This document shows positions 13,251-16,499 of a DNA stretch of 16,499 bases, one piece after another (position 1 is the stretch's first letter; each line of letters opens with the position of its first letter). The stretch is from assembly GCA_934725855.1 (NCBI GenBank), contig CAKVCL010000046.1, positions 1-16,499 on the forward strand. The letters run 5' to 3'. The position numbers and the translations under genes are program-made. This DNA comes from an uncultured Cellulosilyticum sp. (lineage in GTDB: Bacteria; Bacillota; Clostridia; Lachnospirales; Cellulosilyticaceae). The notes beneath the pieces are model-generated. The model searched no databases and was not told the DNA's origin. It saw nothing but the letters and a program-made list of their open reading frames with translations.

Positions 13251-14244
13251 CGTCGTAACCCTTTAAATCATCAAGAATCATATCAAGAGAATTGATCAAA
13301 GCAAACTGAGAATCTCCATGACAATCGCAACAGACAGCATCTCCATTAACCAGAGCAACAATCTCAACATCGGAGATTTTCACCTTGGTTCGTTTCAGCG
13401 AACTGGAAGAGGTACACGGACCATTCCAATAATATACCTTGATGCCGTAATCTTCTTTACTGCACAGGTTCACCAACATGGCAATGTCTCTGTTTGCCTT
13501 GTCCAAGCGCAACTGCTCACCTTTATCTGTACCATATTGTACTTGATACTTACTGGCATTGAGACACTCCATGAATGAATGCTGCATCTGCAATTGCAGG
13601 ACTAAGGAATATGGCGCATCGCTGAGAGACTGATGGCGAGGAAAAGAAAACACCACAGCCTTTGGTCTGCAGCCAGCCTTGATTCTCTCAGCCACGGCAT
13701 CAAAGAAATCACCAGGTGGCAACTTGGCAGAAATCACCATGTTCCAGCCATATTGATTCGCCACCCTGTTGATATTATCACGCAGAAGAGCCACCACCTT
13801 GTCCTGCCCTCTTTTGCCGCCGAAGATTCTAGATTCTTCCACAAAAAGGAATCCTTTGTTGGGGCGATTATCAATAATCACCTTGCAGAAAGGCTGGTTG
13901 TGAATTTCATTCTCCTTAAAATCACTCCAATAAAATTCTTTCTTGTCTGCGCATACATCCAGCACAGCCACACCTTCGCGAAATCCCAATATTCGGTTGT
14001 CGTGAATAACGTCTTCCTCATACTTCCGTGATTCCACTAAAGTCATTTTCTTGCTTTTCAGCAAACTGTCCATTACCTTCTCGAAGCCAGTCTGACACTC
14101 CTGATATTTTTCAGGCGATGGCATTTCGGGAAATTCCAAGGGTAGAGTACCCTCGATACTTGAAAGATTCCGGCTTTTGCAGAAATCAAACTTGAAGACA
14201 ACGTAAGAAGTCTTTTTGATGCTGTTTATGGTTTGTCCAGTCAT
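13237..14244 (-). CDS. Uncharacterised protein, first gene of a two-gene operon
   Basis: I do not recognise this 335-residue protein. There is no signal peptide or membrane segment. The N-terminus (KKTSYVVFKFDFCKSRNLSS) looks like a beta strand entering a helical region with 'TGFEKVMDSLLKSKKMTLVE'. The centre is a mixed alpha/beta domain (GVAVLDVCADKKEFYWSDF, CKVIIDNRPNKGFLFVEESR, DKVVALLRDNINRVANQYGW, NMVISAKL), followed by GCRPKAVVFSFPRHQ. The C-terminus has clustered Cys/His (DAVCCDCHGD), a possible metal site. The 'strand-IDNRPNKGFLFVEES-...-VVALLRDNINR' block looks like a conserved core, perhaps nuclease- or sensor-like, but that is an impression only. It has the best minus-strand promoter of the right half of the window and is coupled to the next gene. 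Such isolated two-gene cytoplasmic operons next to mobile-element genes are often defence systems; this is inference. Confidence 0.75.
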   Translation of the reverse strand: MTGQTINSIKKTSYVVFKFDFCKSRNLSSIEGTLPLEFPEMPSPEKYQECQTGFEKVMDSLLKSKKMTLVESRKYEEDVIHDNRILGFREGVAVLDVCADKKEFYWSDFKENEIHNQPFCKVIIDNRPNKGFLFVEESRIFGGKRGQDKVVALLRDNINRVANQYGWNMVISAKLPPGDFFDAVAERIKAGCRPKAVVFSFPRHQSLSDAPYSLVLQLQMQHSFMECLNASKYQVQYGTDKGEQLRLDKANRDIAMLVNLCSKEDYGIKVYYWNGPCTSSSSLKRTKVKISDVEIVALVNGDAVCCDCHGDSQFALINSLDMILDDLKGYDDEVI

Positions 14245-14293
14245 TAGCTTCTGGTTTAAGTTATACCATGAAAGTTATTTTTCATAGCAACTA

Positions 14294-14325
14294 CAAAAGT
14301 AACACTTTTTCCCCGAATAAACAAA
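14294..14325 (-). promoter_or_regulatory. Consensus promoter of the unknown two-gene operon
   Basis: On the minus strand TTTG (14325-14322), a 20-bp spacer and TACTTTTG (14301-14294) fit the Bacteroidota consensus. The ATG at 14244 follows about 50 bp downstream of the -7 box. Confidence 0.75.
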
Positions 14326-14380
14326 TAAATTCTAAATTATTTTTTATCAATTTGTCTTTTTTTCATAAAACCATCAAAAC

Positions 14381-14412
14381 AAAATGTGAAAGTGAATGTG
14401 AATTTGAAATGT
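14381..14412. repeat. Copy B of the GTGAAT-type repeat
   Basis: The plus strand reads AAAATGTGAAAGTGAATG then TGAATTTGAAATGT, matching the minus-strand reading of copy A with one difference over 31 bases. It lies about 56 bp upstream of the -33 box of the two-gene operon and is inverted relative to copies A and C. Confidence 0.85.
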
Positions 14413-14490
14413 AAATCAATGTATCGGGTTGTTCCATCCATTCCTTTTATTGGATATTGTGAATGAAATTCAGTCCTCGCGCGCGTACCT

Positions 14491-14506
14491 TATTATATAT
14501 ATAATA
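14491..14506. other. AT-only palindrome in the gap between repeat copies B and C
   Basis: TATTATATATATAATA is a perfect 16-bp AT-only palindrome, preceded by CGCGCGCG at 14478-14485. It lies inside the 158-bp interval between the oppositely oriented repeat copies B and C. The 526-bp stretch 14245-14770 contains no gene I can support: it holds the promoter, both repeat copies, this palindrome and the GC-rich structure at 14671-14759. Confidence 0.5.
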
Positions 14507-14570
14507 TTAACCTATTATAATGGCTACTATTACTTAAACACGATTATACGCTTCTCCTTCAGGTAACATT

Positions 14571-14609
14571 GAAAAACATTTCAAATTCACATTCACATTC
14601 ACATTTTTT
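14571..14609. repeat. Copy C of the GTGAAT-type repeat
   Basis: On the minus strand the core is GTGAATGTGAATGTGAATTT followed by GAAATGTTTTTC, three tandem GTGAAT hexamers. Orientation is the same as copy A and inverted relative to copy B. Confidence 0.85.
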
Positions 14610-14670
14610 GTTTAACATACATCCTTTGATGTTCTGTACTGCAAACTATCAATTCAACTGATCTTCCCCC

Positions 14671-14759
14671 AAACTGCGTCCCGACGTTGCCGAGATTACG
14701 TCCCGACGCAGTGGCAGCCACGTCCTCGACGTAGCCCTGGCTGCGTCGCCACGCAGTTT
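14671..14759 (-). repeat. GC-rich multi-hairpin structure downstream of the AAA ATPase gene
   Basis: AAACTGCGT (14671-14679) and ACGCAGTTT (14751-14759) are perfect inverted arms. Between them GTCCCGACG occurs twice (14678-14686 and 14700-14708) and several CTGCGTC/GACGCAG-type arms can pair in more than one way. It begins 12 bp past the ATPase stop at 14771, with no long T tract. It could be a structured 3' end, a repetitive extragenic element or a folded recombination site. Confidence 0.6.
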
Positions 14760-14770
14760 CTGCCCCCACG

Positions 14771-16084
14771 CTACATATCCGCCATCGAGAGACCGAGGAG
14801 CTTCACATCCTTGTATCCACCGAAATGAGACCGGATAGATTGATACTTCTGCTCAAGCAGGCGGGAATCATATCGGGCTGCATTGCGCTTCACCTCTGCC
14901 ACAAGAGCCGTCTTGTCTATCTCGTTCAACGCAATGATATCTATCTCGTTCAGACCCTTACGGTCCCAATATCTGCCCACCCGGGTTACACGGTCTTCCT
15001 CACTTATCTTCTGACGGAAATACTGCTCCAGCACGGCTCCCGTATAATCGTTATAATCACGAAGAACAATTTCCAGAAGCAGGTCGTTGCGCTCCATCTC
15101 TACCAATGCCTGATTAGGCAGGACAAAGCGGAACCAGAAACGCAGGAAACAGTCCTCGATGCACCATTTCACGTTTCTGCCACCAGGCTTGCTGAACAGA
15201 GGATGCAGCTTGCTCACATAGTTGTAATCTTCATCCAGGTTCTTCAGATACGTACCCGTATTCTTGCCGATAATCGTATCTATCTGGTTTTGGGTAGTCA
15301 TTCCACCGGCAATCAGCTGCAGGATGCTGAGGTAATTGGCATAGTCTTTTCCGAATTCCGACATAATCATCTCACTCCCCTCCGAGAGGAATGGACTGCC
15401 GATGCCGGTCACCCATTTCAGCATCCCGTCACGGGTGGTGGCTCCGGCATCCATCAGCTGCGCCACATACTTCGCCACCCCACCCGTCAGCATATACAGG
15501 CAGAGCAAGTCTTCTGAGGTATAGTCGGGATTATAATCGTGGAGAATTTCCTTCATCACGCTCACCCGGAACGGCTTGAGCCTGATTTCGCAGTCCTTGC
15601 GCCCGTAAAGCGGTTCGTCGTCATGATCGAAGATGCGATGCATCATACTGTAGATACTGCCACATGCCACAAGATTCACTTTCGATTCTTCATGATACCT
15701 GTCCCAGACAGACTGGATATGACTGGGAATGGCGGGATTCACCTTCAGGAAATTCTGAAACTCATCGAAAACGAGGGTGAAGTGGTGGGTGCGACCGAAA
15801 TCCAATAGCTGTTCAAAAAACTGGGCAAAGTTTTCAAGCTTGCCATAAATATGCAGCCCCAGCACCTGCTCGGCAGCTTTCTGAAACTTCTCTACCAGCA
15901 CATGCTCATTATCTTTCGAAACATACAGGTACAGCATATTCTGCTCTGCCTCTACCTTCATGAGCAAAGCCGTTTTGCCAATTCGTCTTCTGCCCATCAG
16001 CACCGTAAAGAGTGATCTATTGGCAGACAGTTCCCAGTTTTTCCGCAGGATGCCTATCTCCTGTTCTCTATCGTAAAATTTCAT
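14771..16084 (-). CDS. AAA ATPase with C-terminal DUF234 (PD-(D/E)XK-like) domain
   Basis: The product is 437 residues. The N-terminal P-loop domain starts FYDREQEIGILRKNW and has Walker A GRRRIGKT at 31-38 and Walker B LVFDE at 104-108, with a sensor-like LVACGSIYSMM near 155. The central part (LKPFRVSVMKEILHDYNP, MLTGGVAKYVAQLMDAG) is the lid/winged-helix region of 'archaeal ATPase' proteins, with a helix-turn-helix-like TTQNQIDTIIGKNTGTYLKN. The C-terminal DUF234 region has RYWDRKGLNEIDIIALN and ALVAEVKRNA, giving D382 and E397-x-K399, a PD-(D/E)XK-type metal site. Length and order match the family, which is widespread and poorly understood; a role in DNA or nucleotide-dependent defence or signalling is inferred. 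It is a single gene with its own promoter. Confidence 0.9.
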   Translation of the reverse strand: MKFYDREQEIGILRKNWELSANRSLFTVLMGRRRIGKTALLMKVEAEQNMLYLYVSKDNEHVLVEKFQKAAEQVLGLHIYGKLENFAQFFEQLLDFGRTHHFTLVFDEFQNFLKVNPAIPSHIQSVWDRYHEESKVNLVACGSIYSMMHRIFDHDDEPLYGRKDCEIRLKPFRVSVMKEILHDYNPDYTSEDLLCLYMLTGGVAKYVAQLMDAGATTRDGMLKWVTGIGSPFLSEGSEMIMSEFGKDYANYLSILQLIAGGMTTQNQIDTIIGKNTGTYLKNLDEDYNYVSKLHPLFSKPGGRNVKWCIEDCFLRFWFRFVLPNQALVEMERNDLLLEIVLRDYNDYTGAVLEQYFRQKISEEDRVTRVGRYWDRKGLNEIDIIALNEIDKTALVAEVKRNAARYDSRLLEQKYQSIRSHFGGYKDVKLLGLSMADM

Positions 16085-16128
16085 ATCGTTATCTTCTTTT
16101 ATCTGTTAACATTCATTCGTCACGTGGG

Positions 16129-16160
16129 CAAAGATACGAAGAAACGGGGAATTCGCCAAG
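16129..16160 (-). promoter_or_regulatory. Promoter of the AAA ATPase gene
   Basis: On the minus strand CTTG (16160-16157), a 20-bp spacer and TATCTTTG (16136-16129) fit the consensus with one change in the -33 box. The ATG at 16084 is about 45 bp downstream. Confidence 0.65.
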
Positions 16161-16171
16161 GAATTTAACAT

Positions 16172-16195
16172 TTAATTTAATGGCCATTAAATTAA
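16172..16195. promoter_or_regulatory. Perfect 24-bp palindrome in the divergent control region
   Basis: The left half TTAATTTAATGG (16172-16183) is the exact reverse complement of the right half 16184-16195, with no spacer. A related, less perfect half (TTAATGG.GGTTAAATTA) continues to 16209. It lies 11 bp upstream of the ATPase -33 box and about 90 bp upstream of the smalltalk promoter, as expected for a dimeric repressor or activator site. Confidence 0.65.
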
Positions 16196-16239
16196 TGGCG
16201 GTTAAATTAGGCGGAAGAGAATGGGATATGAGGGAGGAA

Positions 16240-16280
16240 TGCTCGTGATTCGGGACAAGGATGCACGTGATTCGGGACAA
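16240..16280 (+). promoter_or_regulatory. Two 19-bp direct repeats just upstream of the smalltalk promoter
   Basis: TGCTCGTGATTCGGGACAA (16240-16258) and TGCACGTGATTCGGGACAA (16262-16280) differ at one base and are spaced 22 bp start to start, about two helical turns. The second copy ends 2 bp before the -33 box, the position of a class II activator site. Confidence 0.7.
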
Positions 16281-16282
16281 CT

Positions 16283-16314
16283 ATTGTTTTTCAGAGAAAA
16301 ATGTTGTATCTTTG
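16283..16314 (+). promoter_or_regulatory. Promoter of the smalltalk gene
   Basis: ATTG (16283-16286), a 20-bp spacer and TATCTTTG (16307-16314) fit the Bacteroidota consensus with one change. The leader to the ATG at 16445 is about 120 nt and contains a GC-rich hairpin (CAGG...CCTG, about 16378-16393) but no gene. Confidence 0.7.
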
Positions 16315-16444
16315 CACTGTCATTCATCAAGAACGGCAAATGGGAAATTAACCACTAAAAAACGGAGGGGAAAACGACAGGGGTGCACACCTGCCCTATC
16401 TCTTTCTAAATGTTGAACCATTAAAAAAAGAAAGGAAAAAGAAA

Positions 16445-16499
16445 ATGAAAAAGGAAGTTTGGAAAACTATCTTGCAGGTGATTATCGCCGTACTTACTG
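16445..16499 (+). CDS. Smalltalk protein, N-terminal part (runs off the right edge)
   Basis: Eighteen codons are present: MKKEVWKTILQVIIAVLT. This is the typical start of the short (about 30-residue) Bacteroidales smalltalk proteins, which have a charged MKKE.WK start followed by one hydrophobic helix. Their function is not known. They are commonly found next to an HU-like DNA-binding gene and an N-acetylmuramoyl-L-alanine amidase, so such genes may follow outside the window. No HU-like gene is present upstream here. The start follows a purine-rich stretch (AAAGAAAGGAAAAAGAAA). Confidence 0.8.
   Translation, partial: MKKEVWKTILQVIIAVLT

Noticed and set aside
14825..15517. Plus-strand frame of 230 codons
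   Set aside because: It is antisense to the AAA-DUF234 ATPase and lacks any motif.

Overview
The window looks like a chromosomal accessory stretch of a Bacteroidota bacterium, most likely Prevotella/Segatella copri or a close relative. The reasons are promoters of the form TTTG-N19/20-TAnnTTTG, no clear Shine-Dalgarno sequences, a Bacteroidales smalltalk gene at the right edge, a SusE/F-like secreted protein ending in a short 'YDLNGR...KGVYVVKGKKVIK'-type tail, and Bacteroidales-type DUF3987, CHC2/Toprim and Rpn/PD-(D/E)XK genes. The genus is an inference from family content, not from a marker gene.

Layout. Positions 1-1376 (minus) hold a substrate-binding lipoprotein and the N-terminus of a FecCD-type permease, an iron/cobalamin-type ABC importer. 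A divergent promoter at 1426-1456 drives a secreted YhcH/YiaL-family protein (1496-2170, plus). Next on the minus strand come an unrecognised seven-helix membrane protein (2262-3479) and an Rpn-like PD-(D/E)XK protein (3708-4757) with eight tandem coiled-coil heptads encoded by a 21-bp DNA repeat. Positions 4964-5363 are a rearrangement scar: the C-terminal part of a D12-class adenine methylase is joined through a 4-bp overlap to the 3' end of a second YhcH gene. A GC-richer four-repeat SusE/F-like secreted protein follows (5666-7282). It is flanked by several inverted-repeat modules of unknown nature and then by the C-terminal remnant of an AlbA-type ATP-binding/winged-helix protein (7706-8020).

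From 8132 to 16084 every gene lies on the minus strand. They are a DUF5675-like protein, a CHC2/Toprim primase-like protein and a DUF3987 ATPase (one operon), a lipoprotein, an overlapping pair of unrecognised genes (12228-14244) with an almost perfect promoter, and an AAA ATPase with a DUF234-like C-terminal nuclease fold. Three near-identical copies of a GTGAAT-type repeat (8664, 14381, 14571) border this region, and an AT-rich palindrome lies between the last two. The right edge carries a divergent control region (palindrome, tandem 22-bp direct repeats, promoter) ahead of the smalltalk gene.

The best candidates for something undescribed are the two-gene operon at 12228-14244 with its neighbouring repeats and AT-rich palindrome, the inverted-repeat modules at 5549-5646 and 7307-7650, and the palindrome/direct-repeat control region at 16129-16314. 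No tRNA, rRNA or CRISPR array was seen.
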